Assembly: GCA_003116995.1 (NCBI GenBank)
Contig: BDSL01000158.1
Span: forward strand, 88,650 to 152,649
DNA length: 64,000 nucleotides
Direction of reading: 5' to 3'
Source of the DNA: Yamagishiella unicocca
Lineage: Eukaryota; Chlorophyta; Chlorophyceae; Chlamydomonadales; Volvocaceae
Shown: positions 11,420 through 24,694 of the stretch, piece by piece
Layout: the number at the start of each line of letters is the position of its first letter
How positions within the stretch are numbered: the stretch's first letter is position 1
The notes under the pieces: model-generated
What the model saw: the letters and a program-made list of their open reading frames with translations, nothing else
What the model was told of the DNA's origin: nothing
Databases searched by the model: none
Program-made: the position numbers and the translations under genes

Positions 11420-12309
11420 GGCGCCTTGTGGTGCGGAGAACACAGTCCAGGATCGCGACGTCAGTCACGCCCCCTAGGCTTGACGACAATTTCTTCAATC
11501 ATAAAAAATGAGCCCTTGTTCAGAGTTTTAAGTCGTAGGATAGGACAGTCTTTTTGAACAACGTTCCAATTCCGTATGGCAGGTTAGATAAGTAATTTAC
11601 GTAAATACGCGATGATTACAACAATTCAGAGTGGAAGTGGGTAGGGAGCTGGGGACCCTGTCGCGCTTTACTAAAGTGGCCCGCCGAAACCGGAAAGGGT
11701 CACATGCAGGCGTCCCTTTCAGACACCCGTCTTACATAATTATTGTCTGGTTGTCTTACATAAGAATCAATCCACTTAAAAGATCGGAACGAGGTCGCGG
11801 CGTTAGTCCGCCTAATCCTCTGCCCTGTTTGGCACCGCCGCTGCGCTGCCCGACCCGTCTCAAACTGGACCTCACGGCTCTGGCTGACACCGGCGCGGCT
11901 ATTCTCCTGCTCCTGCTCGTCCCATCCCCGCGCAACAAACGGGTGCCCGGTCCCCAGCTCCAGAACCCCTGGCCCATGACACGCAGGCCAGCCCTCCCAG
12001 CGCGCGCCATTTCGTCGACCTCACCAAAATCCACGCGCGCAGATAAACGCGCAAACACCAATATCCACATCTACCTCGTCGGATGCCTTCCGTCAGCCAC
12101 CTGCCTACGTAGCCCTTTCAAGTGGTCTCCACATAACACCGGCGGCCCCCTGCTCCCACCCGCAGCATCATACAGCCTTGCGCCCTTTCGCCGTTTACAA
12201 AGATAAAAGCCTCTCCCCTAGCCCCAAGCCCCAACGCCCTGCTACAGCGCCGCGCCAACACACGCTTGTGCGCAATAACTGGCTGCCCGCACACCACCGT
12301 TGTCCTCGC
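11420..12309. other. Upstream region of SET gene and 3' UTR of NSN1
   Basis: About 890 bp between two minus-strand genes. The half near 11480-11800 is AT-richer and promoter-like; the half near 12200 is the NSN1 3' UTR. No coding domain recognised. Confidence 0.5.
12195..12199 (-). terminator. Polyadenylation signal TGTAA of NSN1
   Basis: TGTAA on the minus strand, about 111 nt after the NSN1 stop codon. This is the pentamer used by Chlamydomonas and Volvox nuclear genes. Confidence 0.6.
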
Positions 12310-15300
12310 CTAGTCCTCCATCGCTGCCTCCTCCTCCTCGTCCCCACTCCCGCTCTCCTCCCCCTCACCCGCCTCTCCCTCGCTGTCCTCCCCATCCTCA
12401 CTCTCCTCATCATCCTCGTCCCCGCTCATCGACTCCCCCGCAGCCGCTTCGTTCTGGTTCATCGCATCGAAGTCAAAGTCGCCGTCATCGCTGTCACCGC
12501 CGTACGCATGTGGCTTCTTAGCCCCAGCCGCGCCCGGCGGCGCCAGCTCCTCGCCTGATAGCCGCGCCTTCTTTTGCCGCTTCCGCTGCGCCCTGGCGAG
12601 GTGTGGGTTGAACTGCCCGTCCTCGTCGTACAGCGCCGCGTTATGTGCGCCGCCGCTGGCCGCCGCCGCCTTGGCGGCCTCGCGCCGCCGCAGCGCCGCC
12701 GCCGCCGCCGCCAGCACGTCGTCCTCGTCGTCCTCCATGCCTGCAAATACAGACACACACAGCACAAGCCAGAGTTAGTGAGCAAGTCTACGATGTCTCA
12801 ATGATACAGGTACCGAAGATGAGCAAGTCGACGATACCTCAATGGTACAGAGGTACCGAGGAAGGGTAGCACAGAAAAAAGCACCACGGCCACCGAGCTA
12901 CCGGCCACCCACTCACCCGACGGCCCCGCCTCGTCGTCCTCCACCTCCGCCGCCTCGTCCTTCTGGTGGTCGGCCTCCATGGAGTCCAGGTCCATCTTGG
13001 CCTCCCCAGCAGTGGGTGCCTCGAAGAAGGCCGGCGCCGCCTCGTCCTCCAGGGAGGGCAGGTGCGCGATGACGGCGGAGCGCTCGTTGGCGAACACCTC
13101 GTCCGCGTTGAAGTCGGCCGAGTAGGTCGCCACCACCTGCGAGTGAGGCCACAACAAGAAAGTTGCAGCACTTAAGTCGCAGCAATTAAGCCACTGCAAG
13201 TAAGCCACAGCACGGATAGCAGCAACGCCTCCCTCAAAACACGGCTGGGCTACGGTGCACCCGTCTGGACCCCTGGGCCCCGCCCATGCACTCGTACGGT
13301 GCATCATACACGTCGAACAAAGCGAACTTTACGAGATGCTGTCCGGCCCACATGGCAGCACCGAGCACACCCGCAATCCAAGCAACCAAGGTCACCAACA
13401 AGGAACGTAACGCAACCTGCCTGCGCCGCCTCCAGGCCCGTCTTCGGGCGCTCCGGGGGGGAGGTGTAGTAGGGGATGCGGCCGTCGTTCCAGTCCATCA
13501 GCACGATACGGGCCGCAGCAACCGAGTCGGGGGTGCCACCGCGGCGCAGCTTGCCGCGGGCCAGGGCGATGTGGACCAGGAACTCGTCGGGGGTGGCGAA
13601 GGACTGGATCTTGTAGAGAACCATGAGCTGCTTGGCAGGCACCCGCTTGAGGATCTCAGCCACGGGGGTTAGGGGGTCGGTGAGCTTCTCGATCTGCGCG
13701 GCGAGGGAGGCGGGCGGGCGGGCGGCGGATTGCGCGGCAGGTTGGTGGACGATGGTGGGTGCGGCCGCGGCTGAAGTGCAGCAGAGTCGGTGAGGGTTTG
13801 CGGCGTAACCCTGCGTCCATAGAGAAGTACCGGTATGGATGCCGGCCCCGCAGCCGTGGATCTGGATTCCAGCCCTCCCCGTATCCGACCCGCACCCATG
13901 GATCTGGATTCCAGCCCTCCCCGCGTCCGACCCGCACCCCAGGGCTCGCGCCCAGGCAGCGCGCCGAAACCACTGCTGCCGTACCTTGATGGCGTTGCGC
14001 AGCGCCGCCGCCGCGTCGTTCTCCGCGGACGCAAACACCACACCGGGGCTGTCCAGCAGCTTGATGTGCTTGTCCAGCACCACCTCCTGTACGGACTTGG
14101 TGACTCCAGGGGTGTTGCCCACCTGCGGTGGCGTCGCCAGGCCAGAAAAGGCGGGACATGAGTCAGGAGGCGCTGCGGGTGGTGCCTGACGCGCGCTGCG
14201 TGGAATCCATGGGTTGCCGGGCCGGTAGGGGCCTCGTCGTGCGCCGGTCACAGGCAGGCTTGGCCAGTGCAAAAAAACACAGGTCACGTCGTACAAGCGC
14301 AGGAGTGAGTCACGGCGTCACTGTCGTACCCACCTGCGCGACGCGCGCGCGCTTCAGCGAGTTGATGAGCGACGACTTGCCCACGTTGGGCAGCCCCACC
14401 ACCCCCACGGTGATGGCCGTCTTGATGCCCGCGTTGCGGGTGTAGTTCTTCAGCAGCTGCAGCAGCGTGTCAGCTCCCAGGCAGGAGCTGCCAGCCAGGC
14501 CGGACGACTCGGAGCCGCCGGCGGTGCTGCCGCCTGCGCCGCCGGGTCCGGACTTACCCCCCGGCATGCGGCGCTGCCCCAGGCCGCGGTCCTGCTGCTG
14601 CGTGGAGCACTTGAAGGCCACTGTGGGCAGCTCCTCGCGGAAGTACTTGAGCCAGCGCTCGCCCACCTCGCGCGGGACGAGGTCTTGGGAGGAGGAGGAG
14701 GCGGAGCGGGAGGAGGAGGACGAGGGCGCGAGCGCGGGGAGCGGAGGGGAGGGGAGAGGGGGGCAGAGGAGTCAGGGCAGAGGAGGCGGATGAGGGATAG
14801 GGCCGCAAGAGGGCTGCGGAGGCCGTGGCGCGGGTGATGGTGGGCGCAGAGGCGCGTCGGTGGCCCTCGACAGGTGGTTCCATTGTCAGCCTGGTGGCTT
14901 GAGAGCCGAGGGGCTGGCACGGCATGGCACCTCGCTAGGTGGGCCCGGTCCGGAAGTGAGTCCTCCCCTGGGGAGAACACGGCGGCGGCGGTGGGCAGCG
15001 CAATTGCGAATAGGGGGACTCCACGCACCCCGCGAGACCGCGCCTCCTCCTCCTCCCCCACGAGACCGCGCCTCTCCCCACAACCCCGCCTCAGCCCCCA
15101 CGCCCCCGCCTCTCCCCACAACCCCGCCTCAGATTCTGTGCCCTCCCCCCTCATCCGCTCACCCATCTTGTTGAGCAGAAGAATGATCTTCTTGTTGGGG
15201 TTGGTCTGCCGGATGTATCGCTCCACGTCGGGGCAGCGGCATGCCAGCGGGTCGCGGGCGTCCAGCACCTGGATGATGACGTCAGAGGACTCCACCACGC

Positions 15301-17480
15301 GGCGGAACTCCTTGTAGAAGGCCTTGCGGCTGTTGTCTGCGGGGCGGGGGATGGGGAGGTGGCATAAAGGCCGGTTACACGACATAATAGGTATAACGAC
15401 GTAGGTATAACAGCTTGCGCATTGTCTTCGGAGGGGAGGGAGCGGGGTGAGGAGGAGGAGGCGAGGAGGATGGGCAAGGACGGGCATTGCTGACGCGAGA
15501 GCGGCAGGCCGACAGGCCTCGTGCGCCCGCCGTGTACGGACTGTGCGCGTCATGGGACGACCAGCGCTCCGTACCATGCGAAACCCATGTGCGGTGTGCG
15601 CCCCCTCAGCGGCTACGACGCGAGCAACTTCCGAGCTCAGTACGACAACCTGAGCAGGACAACCTTCCAAGCTCAGTACCCCCTGCGGGGGGGGGGACGT
15701 GAGGCGGGGGGCAGCTGGCCCCCTCGTTGCGCTGCTCCCCGTGCCATGTGGGTGCACCCGCTGTACGCGTCTGGACATGTGCGTTGTGACCGATGAGGAC
15801 TGAAACCCGGAACCAGCCGCGTGACACCACAGCGACAGCGCGGTCCACACAGACAGACGCATGACAGGACGGCGGCCATCCGTCCTTCCTCCTGCCAGCA
15901 CATCCGTCAGTCAGTGTTCCTGCCTGACCGCCCTTGCCCTTGTCCCGCCGCTCGTACCCCCAGCTTCCGACCTTCACACTACGACACCTGGCTCACATCT
16001 TACGTACCCGCAACCCGCAACCCCTTGCCCCCTGCACATAGCTCCCGCGCCGCCCTAGTCCCAGTCCAGGCATCCGGGTACACCTTGCTGCTCGCACACG
16101 TGCGCCCTACCCCCCCACTCGATCGTGAATCCCATTGTTACCCCCCCCCCCGCCTTGCCTGTCCGCACGCCGCACCCACTCAACCCCGACACATGCCGTC
16201 CTCCTTGCAACTGGTTCCACACCCGCCCCCGCCCAATCCGCGCCCCGCACGCCCCCTCCAAAACACCGCACCCATGTCAACGCCACCAAGCCGTCCACCC
16301 GCCCCTCTCTTCTATCCCCTCGCTGACACCCACATGACATCCCTCCATTGCCACTATCCCCTTTATGTTTTTCACCCTTTTCTCCTGACCCCCATATGCA
16401 ACCCTCCGTGGTCACTCCCCTCCCTCTTCCCCATGGTTCCCTCAGGACGTTGATCAATCTAGTGCAGGTTCCTCCAGTACCCTGATACCTCCGTCCGCAG
16501 GCTTCCTCGCTACTTCCCCCTTCCTACCCTGGTCGCTGGTGAACTCCTCCGTCAGACGGGCCCGCTTGCGGGAGTCAAAGTCAGCCTGCTTGGTGGCGAC
16601 GGAGGCCTGCAGCCGGGCCAGAGCCAGCAGCTGACCCGGGTTGGCGCCGTCGGCGTCCATGGCAGCGGTGTCCCTGGCCTGGGGCGTGAAGAAGTGGAGG
16701 GAGTGGGGATTTAACGGGGGTTTGGCAGTGGGGGAGGATTGGGATGGGGATAGGTGACCGGGTGGGGGGTGCAGCCGATGGACGAGAGAGGTGGAGCGCC
16801 AGGGAGGGGCGATGAGGGAGGGGAACCGCGAGGGGTTGGAAGGAAGCGAGCGGGTTGTTGGGTTATGCGGGTTGCGGCGAGGGGCACCGGAGCGGAGAGA
16901 AGCCGCGGTAGAGCGGTGAGAAGCCGCGGTAGCGCGGTGAGAGGGCGCTACTAGCAAGACGGGAGCTTGTCGCCGCAGCAGCCACGCTTTGCCGCCTCCC
17001 CACCGCCCCCCCCACCCCCATGGCACACTGACGCGAGGCCCGAAAATGCGAACGGATTACGCCTATGGCATAAGGACGACCGCTAGACAACAGCCAGTAA
17101 CCGCGAAGAGGCCGCGCGTCGGCGGTGCGCCGCCGCCGCCGCCATGCATTGCCAGTTTCCGAGCACGCTGCCCTCCGCAAGTCCGCCGACAACGCAATTC
17201 CCCTTGCCTGGCGCGCTAGCTTGCGCTCGTCCTTCTTTTGCTTCTCCTCCGCAAGAGCTTTCGCCCGGAGGAAGGCAAACTCCTTGACGAGCTCCTCCTT
17301 GTATGGCCATTGAGACGGCAGGCCAGGGTCCTTCACGACCTTCTTCTTCTTTCCACTCTTCGCAGACTTGCGTTCCTCCTTGCGGACTTTCCGGTGATGT
17401 TCCCGGACCTTGCGGAGGATTTTATATTTCTGCTTAAGCGTCATGCGCTTAGACTTTGACTTCGTTGATTTCTTCGGCAT
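12310..17480 (-). CDS. NSN1: Nucleolar GTPase, nucleostemin/GNL3 family
   Basis: Circularly permuted GTPase needed for 60S ribosome maturation in the nucleolus. Exons (minus): 17480-17208, 16678-16528, 15336-15163, 14683-14334, 14122-13985, 13693-13421, 13136-12917, 12740-12310; in phase, 669 aa. The N-terminus is Lys/Arg-rich ([18 protein letters not shown]), the classical GN3L_Grn1 nucleolar-targeting region. Then DARDPL (G5-like), NKMD (G4, about 197-200, split by an intron), GLPNVGKSS (G1, 296-304) and DSPG (G3, 340-343) appear in the permuted order G4-G1-G3. After a helical domain ([18 protein letters not shown]) the tail is strongly acidic (runs of E/D, ending AAMED). Introns 1 and 6 use GC donors (GCAAGG at 17207, GCAGGT at 13420). 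It is divergent to PHR2. Confidence 0.94.
13858..13941. repeat. 42-bp tandem duplication in NSN1 intron 5
   Basis: Two near-identical 42-bp copies containing GGATCTGGATTCCAGCCCTC, at 13858 and 13900. Confidence 0.8.
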
Positions 17481-17948
17481 TTTTGCGTGTACGCGTAAAC
17501 CCTGCTAGCCGATGAATGCTCAATATATCGGAAAGGGAAGTATGGCACCCTACACGCCGTATGATAGTACTGCTAACGTGTATTGTAAACAAGTTGCAAA
17601 CTAACAGCAGCACTTACCAGAGTAAAATCCTAGGCGGCGAACTAGGCGGACGAGCGTCGTACAACTCGCGCCTAAACAATATACCGCTTCCCATCGGAAT
17701 TGTTTGTGCCAAGGCCTGCTTAAGTTTCGGAATCAAATCACTGACTAGAGGCGCCGATTGGCTAGGCCGTATGGTCAGCCGGAATTAGGTGGGCCTCGCG
17801 CGACCACACACAACGAACGACTTCCCGCCCAGCTCACGCCACGACGGGCACGCTGGCTCTGCGTTTCCTAGCCCTATCAGCGCCTTGCTGTGCACCCCGC
17901 CCGTGCGCCAGTGTCTTCTTCCTGCGCCGGGGCGTCGCGGCTGCAGCC
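17481..17948. promoter_or_regulatory. Divergent promoter region NSN1 / PHR2
   Basis: 468 bp between the two start codons on opposite strands. It is AT-richer than the exons on either side and has no clear TATA box. It must contain both 5' UTRs and both core promoters, so the two genes may share control elements. Confidence 0.6.
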
Positions 17949-20900
17949 ATGTCCAGCAAGCGGAAGGCCCAGGCGGAGTCCTCCTCTCCCGAGGCGGGTC
18001 CCTCAAGCAAGAAGCCCGCGATCTCCGCCGCTTCTGGCGCTGTGGTCAACCCTAAGCGCGTGCGCGAACTCAAAGCTGGAAACGTTGGCAACGGCCCTGT
18101 CGTGCTGTGGTGGGTTCGCAACTCCGCACCCGGACCGTGTTTTGCTGAGTTCGCAAGCGCAACTACCAGCTCACATGAAAGCAAGAACCCCGCCTCCATA
18201 CGCACCACCTCCCCGCATCGTCACACGCCGTCCCTAGCGCTACTGTTCGACCATCCTGATCATCGAGGCCCTGGGGTGCGCTGTCGAACTGTGCCACCCA
18301 GGATGTCTCGTGACCAGCGTATGAACGACAACTGGGCTCTGCTGCACGCGATCGAAGCGGCGCGGGCGGCGGGCAGCTCGCAGGTGGCGGTGGCCTTCAA
18401 CCTGGTGAGGGTTGCGGGCGTTAGGGTTTAGGGTCTAGGGCAGGATTGCGGGGGGCCCTATGCTGGCGGATGGCGGGCTAAGCTGGTGAATTAGCAGAAT
18501 GTGTTGGCCTTGTCCTGGAGTCGTGTTGTGCAGAGGGAACCCTGGGAGCCGGAACCCTGGGAGTGGCGGTACGGTGTTGTGATGAGCGGGCAACGGTTTC
18601 GGAGCGCCTCGGGTGAGGGTTGCGATCGCTGCAGGGACGGTGGCTCACCCGCTCGTCCGGCGACGCTTCGTCTTCCTGCAGGTGCCGGCCTTCCTAGGCG
18701 CCGGCGCCCGGCAGTTCGGCTTCATGCTGCGGGGGCTCCGGGAGCTGCAGCCCAAGCTGGAGGCCAAGGGGATCGCGTTCTTCTTGCTCAAGGTGGGGAG
18801 CGGAAACAAACACGATGGCGAGGGGGGAGGGGCTTTCTGCGGGTGTGTGAAGGCCTAAGGGAGGAGACAGGAGAGGAGAGGGAAGACGGGAATGGAAGGG
18901 AGGTGGCGTTAAAAAGACGGTTATACGACATGGGGAGGGAGGGGACAGCTCCGTCGCGTCCAGGGAGGGGGAGCGCCCGTGCCAGCGGGTCGGACTGGCA
19001 GGCCACAGGGGCAAGAGGGTTGGGGCGAAACGGAAGGGGCGGGATAAGTGTCGCTGACGGCGGCCAGTGCGGATGCTAGCGAGGGCTGACCCGGGGGCAC
19101 GGCTGCCTTGTTTGCGTGTTTCGCGTCACGCCGTGTTGCTCCATGTTGAAGGAGCCTAGGAGCCCTCCAGCGCCTCCATCCAACCCATCAAAACCCGTAC
19201 CTCCCCCTCCTCCTTTGCCGTACCAGGGCGACCCTGCCCAGACGTTGCCTGATCTGGTCTCACGGCTGGGGGCGGGGCTGCTGGTTACCGACTACGCCCC
19301 GCTCAGGCTGGGCAGGCAGTGGCGCGAGCAGGTGCCCCGGGTGCCGCGGAGAGAGGGGCTCGAGGAAGACCCGTGGATGCCCGAGAGGGGCGGGTGTGTG
19401 TGTGTATAAAAAGGAGGGTGTGTGTGTGTGTGAAGGAGGGTGCGTGTGTGAAGGAGGGTGTGTGGGTGTGTGTGACAAGGAGCGTATGTGTGGGGAGGAG
19501 GAGCGTACCCATTGGACGGGCATGGGGCGGAGGTGTAAACCCCCCCTTCCCTCCACCCACCCCCGCCCAGGTATGTGCAGCTGTGTCGGTCCCGGTGCAT
19601 GAGGTGGACGCCCACAACGTGGTGCCCGTGTGGGTGGCCAGCGACAAGCGGGAGGTGGGCGCCCGCACGCTGCGACCCAGGATCCACAAACACCTGCCCG
19701 AGTTCCTGAGGGACTTCCCCGAGGTGAGGGGTGTGTGCGTGTGTTTTAAGTATGCTGAGCTGAGCCGCAGCTGTGCGTGTGTGTGTGTGTGTGCGCTGAT
19801 GAGCTACCGTTGCAGCTGCGAAACCGCATTGAGTGTTCTTCTTCTATACTGTCGCTCATCTTCTATACTGTCGCTCACCGGAGAGTGTCTGTGGGGAGAG
19901 TCGCACCTTTTGAGGCAACGGTGGGTTGGTGGATGGGTGACGGTGGCACTGCTGTCGGGGCAGACGTCGACGGTGTCTGGCCGCGAGGATGAAGCTGGCG
20001 GCGGTTATTCAACGCGTAACGACGAAGGCATGTTGAAGCCGTGTTATTGGGTGCGCCCGCAGGTCGCCACGCTGCCCCCCTGGAGCCACGACGTGAAGCC
20101 CGAGCCCATCGACTGGGACGCGCTGCTGGAGGACGTACTGACCCGTGGGTCGGCTGTGCCGGAGGTGGATTGGTGCAAGCCAGGTGTGTGTGGGTGCGGC
20201 TGCGGCCGCCCGGAAGCTGGGGCCCTATCCACCTGCTTCCCTGCCACCCCGGCTCCGCTGGATCGCCCACTCATCCGAAACGGCCGCCGCCGCCATCGAC
20301 CTTACGTCGCTCTCGACCATCGCCCTTCGCTTCTCGTTCCATAAGGCCCACCAAGTTCCATCGACCTTAAGTCGCTCTCGACCATCGCCCTTCGCTTCTC
20401 GCTCCATAAGGCCCACCAAGTGATCTCCTCCACGTGTCCCCAGGCGAGGAAGCTGCGCTGCAGGCGCTGCAGGGCCCCTCCGGCTTCCTCAGCGCCTCCC
20501 GGCTCAGCCTGTACGACACCAAGCGCAACGACCCCGCCACCCCGCGCGCGCTGTCCAACCTGTCCCCCTACCTTCACTTCGGGCAGCTGGCGCCGCAGCG
20601 GGCGGCGCTGGAGGCGGCCAAGCACCGAGCAAAGTGAGTGCAGCCGTCAATCTGGCGGGGTTCGGCTGGTCGCGGGTTGGCGGGGTCACCAGTGGATCGA
20701 CAAAGAGGAGAGGATGCACTGACAAAGGTGAAGAAAGGTCTGGAACGACACGTAGCCGGGAGCCCTGTCGGATAAGACGGCCTGGGCTACCGGGGGAGGG
20801 GTGGACGGCGCCCACTCGCCCTGCGGAGCCCTGCAGCACCGGGCGATCCTACTCACCCCTGCGGTGCTGTGCGGCGAACGGGTATTCCTTTCTCACACCC

Positions 20901-22719
20901 CTGCCGTGCGCTACTACTCGCTGCGCGCAGCTGTATGCCGCGCTCTCCGCCACCGCCGGTGATGCCAGGCAGGCGCCCATTCAAGCGCCCCCGGGGGCTT
21001 CGTGCTGGGACGTTTTGGTGGGTCGCTCGTACGGCAACCACCAACTGACGCCGTACCGTACTGCGCCTTGCCTAACCCAGGTACAAGGCCGCTGTGGAGT
21101 CGTTCTTGGAGGAGCTGGTCGTACGGCGCGAGCTGTCCGACAACTTCTGCCACTACACGCCGAATTACGACTCGCTGGACTGCGCGGCTGTGTGGGCGAA
21201 GGACTCGCTGGACAAGCACCGCACGGACAAGCGCGAGTTCATCTACACGCGGTAGGAACGTAGGATGGCATAAGAGGAATCGGTTACACGCCATGGATAA
21301 GGGTGGAAGGGTGGCTGGCTGCCTGGCCGCCTAGCCGCGTGGGTTGCCGGATGGGTAGCTGGATGAGTGGGTGGGTGGGTGGGTAGCGAAGGGAAACCTT
21401 TAGAGCGACATAGGCGGGACAAAAACGATCCTACGGTACTGGCGGGCATGTGGTTGGTTGCGGTGGCTCGGCGGTAAAGGTTGTTGTAGGCCGGCGGCGG
21501 TGTGGTGGCTGGTGGCTGGTAGAGCTCGGAGCAGCCTCGCTATTCTTGAGGTTCCGGAGCCATCCTCCTCCCCCTTACTCACGACCCACGACCCCCTCCC
21601 GTGGCCCTCCTCCCTCTTACTCACGACCCGCGACCCCCTCCTCCCTCTCACTCACTCATTCACGACCCGCGAACCCCTTCCGCGGCCCCCCCCACCCCAA
21701 CAGCGAGCAGCTGGATGCCGGCCGCACGCATGACGAGCTGTGGAACGCCTGCCAGCTGGAGATGGTCCACATGGGCAAGATGCACGGCTACATGCGCATG
21801 TACTGGGCCAAGAAGATCTTGGAGTGGACCAACGGGCCGGAGGAGGCCATCGAGGTGTGGGGGTGGCGAGAGCACCCGGGGGGGCGGCGAGAAGACCCCG
21901 GGGGCTGGGCGTAAAACCCCGGGGGGGGGGGCGGGAGGAAGGGCGGCTTCTGTTCCTGCTGCGGGGCTGTGCACCTTTTAGTTAACACCTAGTTAACACC
22001 TAGTTGACACCTAGTTGACACCTAGTTGACACCTAGTTGACACCTGCGACAAAACCGCAGATCGCCATCTACCTGAACGACCGGTATGAGCTGGACGGCC
22101 GCGACCCCTCGGGCTACGTCGGCGTCATGTGGAGCATGGCGGGCATCCACGACATGGTAGGCGAGGGGAAGCGGTTCTGAGGTGTGTCGTACGTTGTGGT
22201 ACTCAGTACGACAGTAAGACGTCGTTGTGTATGGGCAGGGGCGGCAGGGCACATGCAGAAGCCTCCCCTGAGTGGTGTTGACGGAGGAGGGCACCCGACA
22301 GCGCCCGGTAAGCGGTCCTCCCCCTCGTCCCCTGCCCTTTTGAACCCTCCGCCCGCTGGCGCCCCTTCCCTAATTAGGGCTGGACCGAGCGACCCATCTT
22401 CGGCAAGATCCGCTACATGAACTACAACGGCTGCAAGCGCAAGTTTGACATCAAGGCCTACTGCGCGTACGTCGACCGAGTGGCGGGGGAGGCCAAGATC
22501 AAGCAGCGCCTGAAGGCGAAGACGCCCGCAGCTGCCGCCGCGGCCGCAGCCGCAGCCGCGGGTCCTAGTGGATTGGCGGCGGTGAAGGAGGAGGCGGTGA
22601 AGGAGGAGGCGGTGAAGGAGGAGGCGGCGGCCGGTGCTGTCAAAGTGGCTGCGAGCGCCGGGAAGGCCAAGGCGATCAGGCCGCCCGCCGCTGCGGCCAA
22701 ACGGAAAGCGGCCTCGTAG
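17949..22719 (+). CDS. PHR2: Class II CPD photolyase
   Basis: Light-driven FAD enzyme that splits UV-induced cyclobutane pyrimidine dimers. Exons: 17949-18109, 18302-18404, 18682-18792, 19227-19331, 19571-19723, 20063-20183, 20444-20633, 21081-21251, 21704-21854, 22061-22156, 22378-22719; all in phase, 567 aa. Class II motifs: [14 protein letters not shown] (54-67), [56 protein letters not shown], and the FAD-domain block [15 protein letters not shown] (455-469). The N-terminus has basic nuclear-localisation-like clusters (SSKRKA, SSKKPA). The C-terminus extends past the core as a poly-Ala linker, three VKEEA repeats and a basic AAKRKAAS end. It has no obvious plastid transit peptide, so nuclear action is likely. 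Confidence 0.96.
20294..20421. repeat. 64-bp tandem duplication in PHR2 intron 6
   Basis: Two nearly identical 64-bp copies (20294-20357, 20358-20421) containing TCGCTCTCGACCATCGCCCT, ending 22 bp before the 3' splice site. Confidence 0.9.
21984..22045. repeat. 11-bp minisatellite in PHR2 intron 9
   Basis: Five to six copies of ACACCTAGTTG/A, placed 15 bp before the 3' splice site of exon 10. Confidence 0.9.
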
Positions 22720-24694
22720 GGATAAAAGGAGCCGCCACCGCTGCCGAGCAGCGCAGCCGTTCTAGGCGGCACAGGGAGGGATGCCGTACATTCCGTTTGC
22801 ACCGGGGCGGCCTGCGGCGGCTGCGACTATTAGGGATGAATGGGCCCTGCTCGGGCTGCACGGGCTGCGAGGCTGGGTGGGGCGCTGGTTGTGTTGCGTA
22901 GGCCTGGTTGCTGCAGGGTTTGGGAGTCGTTGGGTCTAGGTATCTCTAGCGAGCGCAATGTCGACTGGCAGCGGTTCGTCGGTTAAGACTGGCGTTGGCT
23001 GTGATGCGCGTGTGCATTGTTTGACTAGATGGGTGTGCAAAGGAGAGAGAGCGGCAGGGCGGCGTGAGTGTTGTACATAAGGAGAAGGAAGAGGAGGAGG
23101 AGGAGGAGGAGGAGGGTGCTGCAGGGCTGAGTGGACTGGAGGGAACCCCAGGCTGAAGGAGAGCTATCTGGAGTGTGTGTTGGGGCGAACACATTAAGAA
23201 GCACGATGTGGGTGCGTGGCGTCATTACCACGACAAACAAACGAGGCAAGGAGACAAATGCGCTGTAGGAATACAGGGTGCGAGAACATAAACGAGTCAA
23301 GTTTTTGCCGCTGACCATAATGACGAGAGGGGGACATAAGTTCCCCGCGTTGATCGCCACGGCCAATATGCTAGCCTAGGTGGCGGCATGCGGCGGTCAC
23401 GAACTTACAAAGGAACAAGGGGTGATAAGAACCAACAAGCTTGGGGACAACGTTTTGCTTAATTGATGTGTGCTTACACTGAGAGTTTGGGCGGGAAACC
23501 CGTGATTTCTGTAGTTACCAGACGCTGAGGCTGCGGATTACTCGTGCCTTCGCATGCTGCCGATTTCGCTCTTGTCGATATCGGGTTGCCAGTTCCGTCA
23601 GGAAGTCCTCGCAATGTCCGGTTGAACCCGTCGTGCATCGTAGTTTAGTTTTGCCTCATAGTTTTGTCTTGCGACGCCCATCTAGCGTCGTGGCGACGAC
23701 AAATCTTTAAGGACGCTGCACTAATCTGCACGGCGTCCGAAGACGGACAAGTTTGTTCAAAACTCCGTACAGAAGGCAGTACTCCGTACTGAAGGCCGAC
23801 CTGCCGGCGCTCAGTGATTCACTGTCACGCTGAATGCGCGAGCAGAAGCGAAAGCTGCCTCATCGTCGTTACAGCCTGCAATCTGAGAAGCCGCGGGCGA
23901 GCATGGCTATGATATGTACCACATACGGGAACCGCGTGCACCGCGCATGGGTATGGTATGCACCGCACCGGCAAATGCTGTCAACGCATCAGGCGCGTTA
24001 GTATAACCCCAAGCGCATGTCCGCCTTTTGCGTTTGAAGTTGGCTTGGCCACAGTTCACGTGTCAAGAGTCAAAACATCGCGCAACAAAAATTATGCATA
24101 AGCGTATTTAAAAAGCTCCCGCGAAAAGCAGGTATCCCTTGTCACTCCTCTCACTACTTAGATCGCCCTATCCTCCACCACAGCAGTAATCGACGACGCC
24201 GATCGTCGCTATTAAGCTGCGCCAAACCTCCGCCGCACAACGCCCTCCTCCTACGACCCCCTCTATTAAACCTCCACCACCTTTCGTCCCCGTCCGAAGG
24301 CCCGTCACCTGCTCAACGCCAACGGCTGGCTCCAGAGGACGTTGCTGCTGCTGCGGCCAATGGGGCCCGGAGCGGCCCGACCCTGCCCGTCGCCAAAACG
24401 GCCGCACCCATATGACGCTTGCAAAACGGCCGACGAGCGGGTCATTGGCCGCCTCACACGTCGTATGTTGCTTCGCAGCACCAGCAGCCGACTCTCTCCG
24501 CTCCATGGGCCGGACACGTCTGCCGTTGGACCCCCTGATCCTGAGAAGCTCTCAGAGCAGCCCCTCCGTCAACGCATCGCAGCCTGCGCGAGAAGACCCC
24601 GCCTCCCTGCAACGGAGCTCCCCAGCCGGAGCCATTTCCCGAGAAGAAACAAGACTAACACTCGACAACGTGAAACGCAACGGGAACGCGCTTC
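22720..24694. other. Convergent 3' regions of PHR2 and GLDC
   Basis: About 2 kb between two convergent genes. It contains their 3' UTRs, a purine-rich GAGGAGGAGG run near 23090-23110 and a TATA-like TATTTAAAAAG near 24106 with no gene that I can attach to it. No coding sequence recognised. Confidence 0.5.

Noticed and set aside
11419..11443. Longer start for the SET protein at 11443
   Set aside because: The codon there is GTG, not ATG; the first real ATG is at 11419.
24100..24120. TATA-like box TATTTAAAAAG
   Set aside because: No plausible plus-strand gene follows; what follows is the GLDC 3' region in antisense. It could be chance in an AT-rich patch.
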